A stretch of 42,092 bases of DNA, taken from Oscillospiraceae bacterium (GTDB lineage Bacteria > Bacillota > Clostridia > Oscillospirales > CAG-272). Positions 7,599 to 16,500 of the stretch are shown in pieces (positions within the stretch are counted from its first letter, which is position 1; each line of letters opens with the position of its first letter). Made by a program: the position numbers and the translations under genes. The DNA is taken from NCBI GenBank assembly GCA_015064135.1, contig SVSU01000004.1, positions 1 to 42,092 on the forward strand, read 5' to 3'. The notes beneath the pieces were generated by a model. The model saw nothing but the letters and a program-made list of their open reading frames with translations, had not been told where the DNA came from and did no database searches.

Positions 7599-9506
7599 AT
7601 GAAACGAGTATTATCACTGATTCTTTGTGCACTTTTGCTTGCCTCAAGCCTTGCTTCCTGTACCGTCACAGATCCAAAGAAAGCGGAAACAACGGCACCG
7701 GAAACAAACACAATCGAAACAAATGCTCCCGAGACAGAATCCTATGCAGCTGCCTACGACACCTCTCTTTTAACGGAAAACGGCATCGCAAAGGCGAAGA
7801 TCGTCGTTGCGGAGGGGGCAGATCGGCTTCTTACCTATGCGGCGGAGGAGCTGGCGTATCATGTCAAACTGGTAAGCGATGCAGAGATGGAAACCGTCTC
7901 GACCGCTTCTGCAGACAGCCTTTCTCTGATTATCGCTACCCCCGACGATCTTCCCGCCCTTGAGGAATTGTTCCCCGAAGACCTTCAGTGGCTTCGCGAG
8001 CTTTCCGAGGAGGGAAGTGACAAGCGCTACGGCGATGACGGCTTTGCCATTCGACAGATTGACAATAAAATTTACATTTTCGGCGCAACAGAGAAGGGTT
8101 CACTCAATGGCGTATATGATTTTATTGAGGACAACATGGGAGTTCTTTGGACCCGTACTGAGGTGAACGCCGGCACGGTCTATGTTGAACAGCCTACTAT
8201 TACGGTAAAAAAGGTGGATTACCGCGAAAAATCCCCCTTCACCATGCGCGGATATTCTATGTGGGGGCGCGAGGGCACCTCTGATACGGAAAAACTCTAC
8301 TCCCGCAACAAGCTCAATGCGTCCCTGTACCCCATGGAGGAACCCAACTATCCCGAGAAGCAGGCAATCATCGGCATTACGGGTGTTATGCTGGGACACG
8401 ATGTTCAGGAGTGGATTCTGAGAAGCCCCATTTACGATCCCAACTGCACCGAATACTGGAATGAGCTTGAGGATGGCGTTCCCGTTCCCGTGGATGACGC
8501 TATGAGAATCAAGCAGGTCAACTATTGGAGTCAGCTTACTACAGATACCATTGCGGCAAGCGTGATTGCCTATCTTGATGCCAATCCTCTTGTTACCAAT
8601 GTTTCCATCAGCGTAGAAGACAACGATGACTGCAGAAACTATCCCGAATGCACCCTTCCCTCTGAATACGCACCCGGTGAGTTTGTTTACCCCGGCGACG
8701 AGGACTACATCTCAACAGTGTTCTTCACCTTCCTCAACAAGGTAGCGGCGCAGGTTGAAGAAAAGCATCCCGATGTCACCATCAACACCCTTGCGTATTG
8801 GCTGGTGGAAACTCCTCCCAGATGCAAGCTTAACGACAGCATCCGTGTTTTTTTCGCTCCCATTTCCAAGTGTGAATCCGGTTCTTTGTCAGACCCCGAT
8901 TTAGCCCCCAATGCAACTTCCTTCCAAAATCTGGAGGAGTGGAAGACTATAACAAAAGATATCCTTTTCTATGATTACTATTTCTGCTATAATGGCATGG
9001 AGGATTACGAACGCCCCATCTGGTACGATATGCAGAAGGATCTGGTCTACTATGCGGAAAACGGCTATCTCGGTCCCATGGCTCAGGGCTATACGGATAA
9101 AGGAGAGCCGAACGACAGAGGCGGAGTGACCCTTCACGAGGGTTGGATCATGTACGGCTTGACAGCCTGGATCTATCACAAGCTTTGCTGGAACCCCTAT
9201 GAGGATATCGATGCACTGATCGTGGAATTCTGTGATAAGGTTTACGGTGTGGCATCGGATGAAATGCAGGAATATTACGCATACCTCTATAAGGGTTGGA
9301 CCGAGGGCGAGAGCGAGGGTATCATCTGGAATTTCAAGATTGGCACTGAATTCTATCTGGATCGGTTTGTTTATCAAGTTGATATCGAAAATGACATCAA
9401 AAACGTCCTCCGCAAGGCTTATGAGAAGGCGGAGACCGATGCGGCAAGAGAACGGATTGGTTATATCAAATCCCGCTATGAGTTGCACTTCCCTGATGAA
9501 GAATAA
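7599..9506 (+). CDS. Cell-surface lipoprotein, DUF4838 / GH67-N-like glycosidase-type protein
   Basis: A 635-residue secreted lipoprotein. The signal peptide MKRVLSLILCALLLASSLASC ends in an LASC lipobox with Cys21 as the lipidated residue, followed by a Thr/Glu-rich linker. Residues about 55-200 resemble the N-terminal domain found before alpha-glucuronidase-type barrels (IVVAEGADRLLTYAAEELAYH, then IYIFGATEKGSLNGVY). The remainder (for example ISVEDNDDCRNYPEC and INTLAYWLVETPP) fits the DUF4838 type often found in glycan-degrading loci. Catalytic function is not proven. The start is ATG 7599 after AAAGGAAAGGA; the TTG at 7575 in the track has no site. It may work on extracellular glycans, supplying the lyase upstream, which is inference. 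Confidence 0.72.
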   Translation: MKRVLSLILCALLLASSLASCTVTDPKKAETTAPETNTIETNAPETESYAAAYDTSLLTENGIAKAKIVVAEGADRLLTYAAEELAYHVKLVSDAEMETVSTASADSLSLIIATPDDLPALEELFPEDLQWLRELSEEGSDKRYGDDGFAIRQIDNKIYIFGATEKGSLNGVYDFIEDNMGVLWTRTEVNAGTVYVEQPTITVKKVDYREKSPFTMRGYSMWGREGTSDTEKLYSRNKLNASLYPMEEPNYPEKQAIIGITGVMLGHDVQEWILRSPIYDPNCTEYWNELEDGVPVPVDDAMRIKQVNYWSQLTTDTIAASVIAYLDANPLVTNVSISVEDNDDCRNYPECTLPSEYAPGEFVYPGDEDYISTVFFTFLNKVAAQVEEKHPDVTINTLAYWLVETPPRCKLNDSIRVFFAPISKCESGSLSDPDLAPNATSFQNLEEWKTITKDILFYDYYFCYNGMEDYERPIWYDMQKDLVYYAENGYLGPMAQGYTDKGEPNDRGGVTLHEGWIMYGLTAWIYHKLCWNPYEDIDALIVEFCDKVYGVASDEMQEYYAYLYKGWTEGESEGIIWNFKIGTEFYLDRFVYQVDIENDIKNVLRKAYEKAETDAARERIGYIKSRYELHFPDEE

Positions 9507-9530
9507 CACGGATCACATCTGAACCGTACA

Positions 9531-9572
9531 AGCGCATTCGATGCCAAAAACGGTTTTTCGAATGCGCTTTTT
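9531..9572 (+). terminator. Terminator after the lipoprotein gene (first of two)
   Basis: AGCGCATTCG (9531-9540) pairs perfectly with CGAATGCGCT (9559-9568), followed by a run of five T. Confidence 0.85.
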
Positions 9573-9590
9573 CGTATAATAATCCCTTAA

Positions 9591-9617
9591 ACCGTCGCTT
9601 TTGTGCGGCGGTTTTTT
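9591..9617 (+). terminator. Second tandem terminator
   Basis: ACCGTCGC (9591-9598) pairs with GCGGCGGT (9605-9612; one G-T pair), followed by TTTTTT. It lies only 18 bp after the first terminator. Confidence 0.82.
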
Positions 9618-9659
9618 GTCCCAAAAGAGGGGACCGCGTACAAAAATCGCCCCGCCTTC

Positions 9660-9688
9660 TTGCAATGTTTTGCCATTTGTGCTATAAT
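9660..9688 (+). promoter_or_regulatory. Promoter of the CPBP-tadA-HAD unit
   Basis: TTGCAA (9660-9665), 17-bp spacer, TATAAT (9683-9688), 52 bp before the first start codon. Confidence 0.75.
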
Positions 9689-9740
9689 GTTATTTTAGAT
9701 GAGTATTATCTCTTTATTTACTGCCCGAAAGGAGGCCGCC

Positions 9741-10574
9741 ATGAAGGAAAAAGTGTATTTCCACAACATATCCCACGTTATTGTGTCATTCTGCTTCTTT
9801 ATCCTCACCGGCAGAGCTGCGGCCTTTCTTATGGGACAAATTGCCGAATTCGATGCGGCCACAACCGAAATTTTCCCCTTTATCCTTGCGGCAGTGTGTA
9901 CGCTTCTCGTTTTCCGCTTGTTCAAAACAATAATTCCTCCCCCTGACGGAACGGAGGATGCTCTGCCCGTCATGGCAGGAAGGTTCCGCAAGCGACCCTT
10001 TTCCATGAAGCGTTATGTGCTCGAAACCATCCCCCACACCTTCATTACCGTCTCGCTCCTGATCCTCGTTATGTATCTCGTCACCATCGCCTTTACATCC
10101 GATGGTGCATTGATCAACGCGAGCCGCTATTCCGACTCCATACTCGCATTTCTTTCTATGATTGTTATCCATCCCTTGGCAGAAGAGTACATTTTCCGCG
10201 GTCTCTATTACGGGAAACTCCGTTCTATGAGTCCGATTTTCGCCTGCCTTATGCAAGCGGTCATGTTTGCCATATCTCACAACGGTGTGGGCGGTATGAT
10301 GTATGCGCTTATCGCCGGCATCATCCTCGGAACAGCGGCGGAACGCTCAAACGGTATTACCGTACCTGTTGCGGCACATATGATGATCAATCTGCGAACA
10401 TTCCTGTACAACGAATGGCTTCCCGACTCTCTTTGTTTCTCCATCGACCTCGCCGTTATGGCGGCAGGAGCAATATCTTTTGGAATCGTCTGTCTCGTGT
10501 TAAAAAAGCTCCCCTCTTACGAGAACTCTAAAAAACCTCCGTCAACAAGAGAGGAGGCGGATTTTGATGACTGA
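9741..10574 (+). CDS. CPBP family intramembrane glutamic endopeptidase
   Basis: A 277-residue polytopic membrane protein with the ABI/CPBP family motifs: EEYIFRGLYYGKL (Glu148, Glu149, Arg153; the EExxxR signature), the FAISHNG helix and a late HMMIN histidine. Related proteins in other organisms process prenylated proteins or bacteriocins or give self-immunity; the substrate here is unknown. The start is ATG 9741 because AAAGGAGG stands 5 nt before it; the in-frame ATG at 9699 lacks a site. Its end overlaps tadA by 8 bp, so the two are co-translated. It closes with a short charged tail. Confidence 0.88.
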   Translation: MKEKVYFHNISHVIVSFCFFILTGRAAAFLMGQIAEFDAATTEIFPFILAAVCTLLVFRLFKTIIPPPDGTEDALPVMAGRFRKRPFSMKRYVLETIPHTFITVSLLILVMYLVTIAFTSDGALINASRYSDSILAFLSMIVIHPLAEEYIFRGLYYGKLRSMSPIFACLMQAVMFAISHNGVGGMMYALIAGIILGTAAERSNGITVPVAAHMMINLRTFLYNEWLPDSLCFSIDLAVMAAGAISFGIVCLVLKKLPSYENSKKPPSTREEADFDD

Positions 10575-11106
10575 CAGGGAAAAAATTCTTGCGAAAATAA
10601 CAGAAAAATACAATACCGTCTCCCCCATACCGGAGCAAGCCGACCGTTTTTTCATGAGCGCAGCCTTAGAACTTGCCAAAGCCGCTGCTGTCCTCGGTGA
10701 AGTCCCGGTCGGTTGTGTTATTGTAAGAGAGGGAAAAATCATTGCCGCAGACTTCAACGGCAGAGAAGAAACAAAAGATGCCGTTTACCACGCAGAATGC
10801 TCCGCCATATCAAAGGCGTGCCGTGTTCTCGGCGGTTGGCGGCTGACCGGATGCACCCTGTATGTCACACTGGAGCCCTGTCCCATGTGTGCCGGCGCCA
10901 TCTGGAATGCAAGGGTTCCCCGTGTGGTAATCGGCGCCCGTGATGCAAAGGCAGGTGCCCTCGGCAGTCTTATCAACCTGAATGCATATCCCCTGAACCA
11001 CAAACCCCTGCTCACCTTCGGCGTCCTCGAAAAAGAGACCGCGGCACTTCTCAGAGATTTTTTCTCATCAAGGAGAAACCCCGTCCGCGGAAAGGAGTTA
11101 TACTAA
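10567..11106 (+). CDS. tadA: tRNA-specific adenosine-34 deaminase
   Basis: A 179-residue zinc deaminase that converts A34 to inosine in the anticodon of tRNA-Arg(ACG). The active-site motifs are HAECSAISKA (zinc His and proton-shuttle Glu) and EPCPMCAGAIWNARV (two zinc cysteines), with GEVPVGCVIV before them. There is an extra N-terminal helix of about 25 residues compared with common TadA. A GGAGG site lies 9 nt before ATG 10567; the TTG three bases earlier is the start chosen by the ORF track. It overlaps the CPBP gene and runs straight into the HAD gene. Confidence 0.93.
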   Translation: MTDREKILAKITEKYNTVSPIPEQADRFFMSAALELAKAAAVLGEVPVGCVIVREGKIIAADFNGREETKDAVYHAECSAISKACRVLGGWRLTGCTLYVTLEPCPMCAGAIWNARVPRVVIGARDAKAGALGSLINLNAYPLNHKPLLTFGVLEKETAALLRDFFSSRRNPVRGKELY

Positions 11107-11107
11107 A

Positions 11108-11983
11108 ATGAAGAAATCTTCTTCTTTTTCTCCGCAAAAGTTTGATCTGCAAAAAACGCTGTTTGTCTCCGACCTTGACGGAACTCTTCTCGGAAAGGGT
11201 GCCGTTTTCCCCGAAGGACTACACCTGCCCGAAAGGATCAATGCTCTGACAGAACGCGGTATCCGCCTGACCTATGCCACTGCAAGAACGATCCAGACGG
11301 TCAAGGACATTCTGGCAGGCATTACGTTCACAGCACCTGTGGCACTGATGAACGGTGTCCTGATCCGTGACATGATCCGAGGAGAATACCTGAGCGCGGA
11401 ATTCATCTCTGCCCATTCGGCTCTGTCCATTTTGGAAAAGATGGAGGAAATGAACATCTACCCTTTCATCTACACCCTCAGAAATGATGAACTCTCCACC
11501 TCTCACACCTCCGCCATCAATCCATATATGCGGAATTTCATGGAAGAACGGATCAAAAAGTACAACAAACCCTTCACGCTCCTGCCGAAACTCTCCGACG
11601 GAGTGAATGGGGACAATTCGGTGATCTATATCGTCATGATGGACACGAAGGAACGGCTTGCTCAGCTTCATGGAATCGTCGAAGCCGACCCCTCATTGAA
11701 GTGCGCCTTCTACAAGGATTCCTACGAGCCCGACATATGGTATCTTGAGATCTTCTCCGCCTCCGCCTCAAAAGGTGCCGCAGTCAGACGGATGAAAGAG
11801 TTTACGGGCGCAGAAAATCTGGTGGTATTCGGCGACAACACCAACGATCTGCCCATGTTTGAAGAAAGCGATTTTTCCTGTGCCGTGGAAAATGCGGCAG
11901 ACGAGGTAAAAAAACAGGCGAATCTGGTCATCGAAAATGCCGAGATGGGCGGGGTCGTCAATTTTCTCGAAAAGGCAAAATAA
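11108..11983 (+). CDS. Cof-type HAD-superfamily phosphatase
   Basis: A 291-residue haloacid-dehalogenase-fold hydrolase of the Cof / type IIB group. Motif I is SDLDGTLL (nucleophile Asp and acid Asp), motif II is TYATART, the lysine of motif III is in KGAAV, and motif IV is GDNTNDLPMF. The large C2 cap between motifs II and III fits a sugar-phosphate or cofactor phosphatase. The substrate cannot be read from sequence. The start codon follows the tadA stop after one base, so it depends on the GGAGT site inside the end of tadA. Confidence 0.88.
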   Translation: MKKSSSFSPQKFDLQKTLFVSDLDGTLLGKGAVFPEGLHLPERINALTERGIRLTYATARTIQTVKDILAGITFTAPVALMNGVLIRDMIRGEYLSAEFISAHSALSILEKMEEMNIYPFIYTLRNDELSTSHTSAINPYMRNFMEERIKKYNKPFTLLPKLSDGVNGDNSVIYIVMMDTKERLAQLHGIVEADPSLKCAFYKDSYEPDIWYLEIFSASASKGAAVRRMKEFTGAENLVVFGDNTNDLPMFEESDFSCAVENAADEVKKQANLVIENAEMGGVVNFLEKAK

Positions 11984-12006
11984 AAAAAGTTTTTTTCAAA
12001 AAAGTG

Positions 12007-12035
12007 TTGACAATCAATGGCGACTGTGCTATAAT
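12007..12035 (+). promoter_or_regulatory. Consensus promoter of tRNA-Pro
   Basis: TTGACA (12007-12012), 17-bp spacer, TATAAT (12030-12035): a perfect match to the housekeeping consensus, 18 bp before the tRNA. It is the strongest promoter of the window by sequence. Confidence 0.9.
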
Positions 12036-12053
12036 AATGAAGCTGTAAGGCAT

Positions 12054-12126
12054 CTGGGTGTGGCGCAGTTGGGAGCGCGCTACCTTGGGGTGGTAGAGGC
12101 CGCTGGTTCAAGTCCAGTCACTCAGA
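12054..12126 (+). tRNA. tRNA-Pro (anticodon GGG)
   Basis: All four arms fold: acceptor CTGGGTG/CACTCAG (one G-T pair), D stem GCGC/GCGC, anticodon stem CTACC/GGTAG with loop TTGGGGT, and T stem GCTGG/CCAGT with loop TTCAAGT. Anticodon GGG reads CCC and CCU. The discriminator base is A, normal for bacterial tRNA-Pro. CCA is not encoded (ATTT follows), so it must be added after transcription. Confidence 0.95.
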
Positions 12127-12129
12127 TTT

Positions 12130-12161
12130 AAAGGAGATATCCGAGAGGATGTCTCCTTTTT
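12130..12161 (+). terminator. Terminator of tRNA-Pro
   Basis: AAAGGAGATATCC and GGATGTCTCCTTT pair around a GAGA loop with one G-T pair, followed by a T run. Confidence 0.85.
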
Positions 12162-12226
12162 CACGTCATTTCACAGTCTCAGACACAGTCTGCATTCCCC
12201 ACTCCCGACAAAGGATGTGATAACCC

Positions 12227-13258
12227 ATGGAAAATCAATTCTGTATCATATTCGACACCAACGGAACACATATCGAAACTCGAAATTTCACCCCTCTCGT
12301 CACCACACCGGAACAAGAGGGCGTTTCTCCTTCCGATGTGTTCTACCACACACTTTCCCTTCCTGATATTCACCGTTTTGCCGAGTTCTGCCGCCGCAGG
12401 AAACGCCCTGTCAAATACGGAAATAAATCCGATCGCATGGCAATTTTTTACCCAACAGATTTTTACGGCTATTCTTACGCCTTCGCGGAAAAGAATCTCT
12501 CTGTGGAAGATGACAGAATATATGTCCGATTTTTCAGTGACCCTCAGATGTTATTCCGGCATACTTTACGCATCTGCCCACTCTTTTCCGCACAGCATAA
12601 ATATCTGTCTTCGGAAACAGCAAAAAACAAAAGCCAACCCAACGCCTCCCCTGTCGAGAAAACTATCCATCAAAGAAGAGTGCCTATCACCAATCTGCTC
12701 AGAATCGCGGAACTGTCCGTTCGCCAACTCTCCTCAGATCCCTGTTTCTTCGGCAATCGCTTTATTCTCTCGGGAGATGGGTGCCTGTTCGCATCAAAAA
12801 GACCGCAGAACCCAAAACATATGCTTCGCTTCATCTATCTTTTCTCCGACGCCGCGCTCATCACCGTAATTTATATCGCTTTCACCGCCTTAGCCAATAT
12901 TACCTCCACACACGACCTATGGCTTTCCGTCCATACGGACAGCGACGGCGCCGAGATCCGACTGGAGACAAATATCCCGCCTATCCCCACTTCCAAAAAA
13001 GAAGCCGCCAAAACTTTCTCCCGCTGCACCGAGACCTTAATATCTTTCGCTCTCTGCCTTGCGGAAACGGAAGGGTTTGCTCCATCTTCAGCACACGATC
13101 CGGAGAAAAACACATACTCCATTCATCTGCATATCGGAAAAGAGAACAAAAGCGAAGGTGAGTTCCGCTGCGGTGAACCTACCGGAGAGGAAATATCCGA
13201 GCTGTTCCAAAATGCCGGTTTGCTCGCCGGACTCCTTAATGAAAAAAATTCGGAGTAA
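12227..13258 (+). CDS. Unrecognised protein of 343 residues
   Basis: I do not recognise this protein. It starts MENQFCIIFDTNGTHIE after an AAAGGATG site. There is no signal peptide and no clear membrane helix except a weakly hydrophobic segment at about 208-225 (YLFSDAALITVIYIAFTAL). The segment following a TIHQRRVPITNLLRIAEL helix, then a stretch resembling SVHTDSDGAEIRLET, is loosely reminiscent of a histidine-kinase dimerisation helix and degenerate ATPase domain, but no H-box with context, N-box or G-box is visible, so I would not call it a kinase. It stands alone between the tRNA and the SLH gene, without a clear promoter. Confidence 0.6.
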   Translation: MENQFCIIFDTNGTHIETRNFTPLVTTPEQEGVSPSDVFYHTLSLPDIHRFAEFCRRRKRPVKYGNKSDRMAIFYPTDFYGYSYAFAEKNLSVEDDRIYVRFFSDPQMLFRHTLRICPLFSAQHKYLSSETAKNKSQPNASPVEKTIHQRRVPITNLLRIAELSVRQLSSDPCFFGNRFILSGDGCLFASKRPQNPKHMLRFIYLFSDAALITVIYIAFTALANITSTHDLWLSVHTDSDGAEIRLETNIPPIPTSKKEAAKTFSRCTETLISFALCLAETEGFAPSSAHDPEKNTYSIHLHIGKENKSEGEFRCGEPTGEEISELFQNAGLLAGLLNEKNSE

Positions 13259-13479
13259 TGAAAACGGGTACGATATAAAGTCCGAAATGTACTTCCCTTG
13301 TCTCGCCCAAACAGCAAAGTACCAAAAAGGGATATGTGCGCCTCCTCGGGGAACTTTTCGCCGCGGTCTAACGTCAAAGAAATGTAATTTTTTTGGATGA
13401 TCTCGCAGAAAAACGAGCAATCGGGACGAAACCGCACGGGATTTTACAAATATATTACAAATTTTATCACATCCCCCTC
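13259..13479. other. Intergenic region with AT-rich segment before the SLH promoter
   Basis: No gene is seen. The last 40 bp hold two ATTACAAA-like repeats and A/T tracts directly upstream of the -35 box, which would suit an UP element. Small ORFs in the track here lack support. Confidence 0.45.
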
Positions 13480-13507
13480 TTGAATAATTACATTATTGTG
13501 CTATAAT
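13480..13507 (+). promoter_or_regulatory. Promoter of the SLH protein gene
   Basis: TTGAAT (13480-13485), 16-bp spacer, TATAAT (13502-13507), 50 bp before the start codon, with an AT-rich upstream stretch. Confidence 0.7.
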
Positions 13508-13557
13508 ATTGGGGAGAAGTTATTTTTATATTTCAAAAACTCACACAGGAGGAAAAA

Positions 13558-16500
13558 ATGAAAAACATAAAGCGAATCCTTTCCGGTGTCCTTGCAGCAG
13601 CAATGATTTCCGCCTCGGCATCATTCATTTCCGCCGCCCCCGTAACCTTTACGGATGTGGACCAGCACTGGGCAAAGAGCTACATCACTTATCTTGTGGA
13701 AAAGGATGTACTCAACGGCTACAAACAGGACGACGGCACTTATATGTTCAAGCCTGAGGATACCGTAACCAGAGCAGAGTTCATCAAAATGATGGACGAA
13801 ACCTTCGGTCTTACCGAAACCGCAAACATTTCCGGCAAATACAACGATGTCAAGCCCGAGGACTGGTATTACGAATACTTCGCAAAGGCAGTCGCTCAGG
13901 GTTACATACACAACTACGGCAACACAGCCACACCGAACGGTGCCCTTTCCAGAGAAGAGGCTACCTCTCTCCTCGTCCGTTATCTGGATCTTTCCGATGA
14001 AGAAACCCTTCCCGCATCCACCTTCACAGACTACGCAAAGATCAGCTCCTATTACAGCAGAGACGTGCTGAAAGCGGCAAAGGCAAATCTCATCAACGGA
14101 TATAAGGAAAACGACGGCACCTCTACCTTCCGTCCCCAGAACACTCTGACCAGAGCAGAGGCGCTCACCATTCTTTACCGCGCAGCAGGTGCCATCTTCA
14201 CAGGGGATCGCTCCTCTACGGACACAGCAGCTCACTCCAACAACGCTGTTATCAAGGCGAGCGCAAACATCACCCTTGCAAATCAGGTTCTGGAGGGCCG
14301 CGTGATCGTCAGCGAAGGCACCGACACGGGCACTGTATTCTTCAAGCAGTCCAAAATCAATGACACACTCTATATCCGCGGCGGCGCAAATGTCACTCTT
14401 GACTCCACCACCGCAAAAACTGTTGTCATCGACTCTCCCGATATTATTTCCTTCACCGTTCAGAACAACAGCAGTATCGAAAATCTGATCATCAACGAAC
14501 GCTGCAGCATTATGCTGGGCTCCGGCACATCCGTTGAAAAGCTGACAACCGATGCCGATGCTAACCTTGTTACTATCAACGGAACAGGTATCATCAAGAA
14601 TGCATACATCAATTCCCAGAGCTTCTCCTCTACCATGGTTCCCCATAACTTTGAGATCTTTGACGGCATTATCGCCACATTTGCATCCAAGGATTACCAG
14701 GGTTCCAGCACAGCTCAGAAGGCATTTGTCAACACACCTTTCATGACCGTTGAAGACGAAGTACACTGCCTCAATGTGCTGGCTGAGGAAAACGGCTCAA
14801 TCCGTTACTACTTCACAACATCCCCCTATTGCCCCGGAATTTCCGACTTCGACGGATTCTACTTTGCGGCAGCCTATAAGAGCAGCTTCGATGTAAGGGC
14901 AAACACCTCCGAAAAGGAATACACATACAACACAAGCTATGTGAAGAGCTTTGGTTATATCGTACTTCAGCTTGAAGCAAACGGCAGATACTTCCCGCCT
15001 GTCATTATCCCCAATACAGATGCAAGCGGCACAGGTTTCACCACCGATCCCGTACTCAAGGATGAAAAGACCATCTCCTATTCCACAAGCACTCAGGGAA
15101 CTGTATACTATATGTACGCCACCGAAGGAACGAACATGAACATCAACGATTTCGTTCTGGCATACAGCGAACAGTCCGGAAGCCTGAAGGGCGAGACCAA
15201 TAACCGCAGCGGAAACATCGTCATCAACGCTACTTATGCGGAAGTAAACAACTACATGATCTTCATGTTCAAATCCGCAGACGGTCTGTACTATACTCCC
15301 GTTGTGGTAGCCCTCGGAAATGACGGCTTCTCAAAGGATCCTGTTGTGGTAACTCCCGGACTCATTGAGTTCACACCTTCCGTTACAGGCACGATCTACT
15401 ACTATTACTCCCTTACCTCGGACCTTCCCGCACCCGACAAGTTCAACTCGGAATGGAGATATGCTGACATCAGCGATTCCGATCCCGTAACCAAGGGAAA
15501 GAAGGGAAGCATCTCTTACACGACAAAGGATGCGGAAAAGTATCCCTACCTGATCCTTTGCCTCAACTCCAACAACTCGGACTATATGCTCCCCGTAGCT
15601 GTCAAGATCGACTACGACTCCGGATTTGCAGAACTCCCCGAGGTTGTTAATACCACCATCCGCTTTGAATCCTCCGTCAGCGGCAAGCTGAAGTATTATT
15701 ACTCCAATGTCCAGCAGGCACCCAGCGCTGCGGAATTTGCGGAAGCATACACAAAAGCCTCCTATAAGCTCAAGGGAGAAATAAGAGTTACCGTCAACGA
15801 CTTTGACACCTTCGACTATGACCCCGCCACAGCCGCCCTGTACAGTTACATGGTTATCATGATCGAGGATTCCACGGGAGAGGACTATCAGCCCGTTGTC
15901 GTAAACCTGCTGACCACAGCAGATACAGGCTTCTCCGTAGCACCCTATATCTACGGTGACAGCATTTACTTCAAGACAAATTACGACTGCAATGTATGGT
16001 TCTTCTACTCCAGAACCGACGATGCAGTTCCCGCCTCCGATTTCTATGAGAGATGGGATAAGTCCAACTACGGCTATCACATAAATGCTTCAAAGGGCAA
16101 CCTTAAAACCATTGAAATTGAAGAAGATCTGATCAGACAGTACCCCTACATCGTATTCTCCACCAGCAGGGATGCATCGAGCGAGATCTTCACCTACCCC
16201 GTTCTTCTGGATATCGAAAAGGATGCCGAGAAGAATTCCGATACCGGACTGAAGGTAACTTCCGTATCACAGACCTCCATTACCATCAACTCCGAAGTTT
16301 TGACCGAAATAGAAATTGACCTCACCGCTTATTCAGACGGCAGAATCTATTACTACGCAACAAACGAGTCAACCATCCCCTCCGCCTCCGCCTTCGACGA
16401 TAAGTATTTCGCCGTTGACAATGCTTATCGCGGAAGTGTCAGCGCATCTGACGGTCAGGAGGAGATCACGGTAAGACTTACCTCCAGATACAGATATGTT

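Noticed and set aside
13621-14766. 381-codon minus-strand ORF inside the SLH gene
   Set aside because: Antisense shadow of a gene whose SLH domains are unambiguous.
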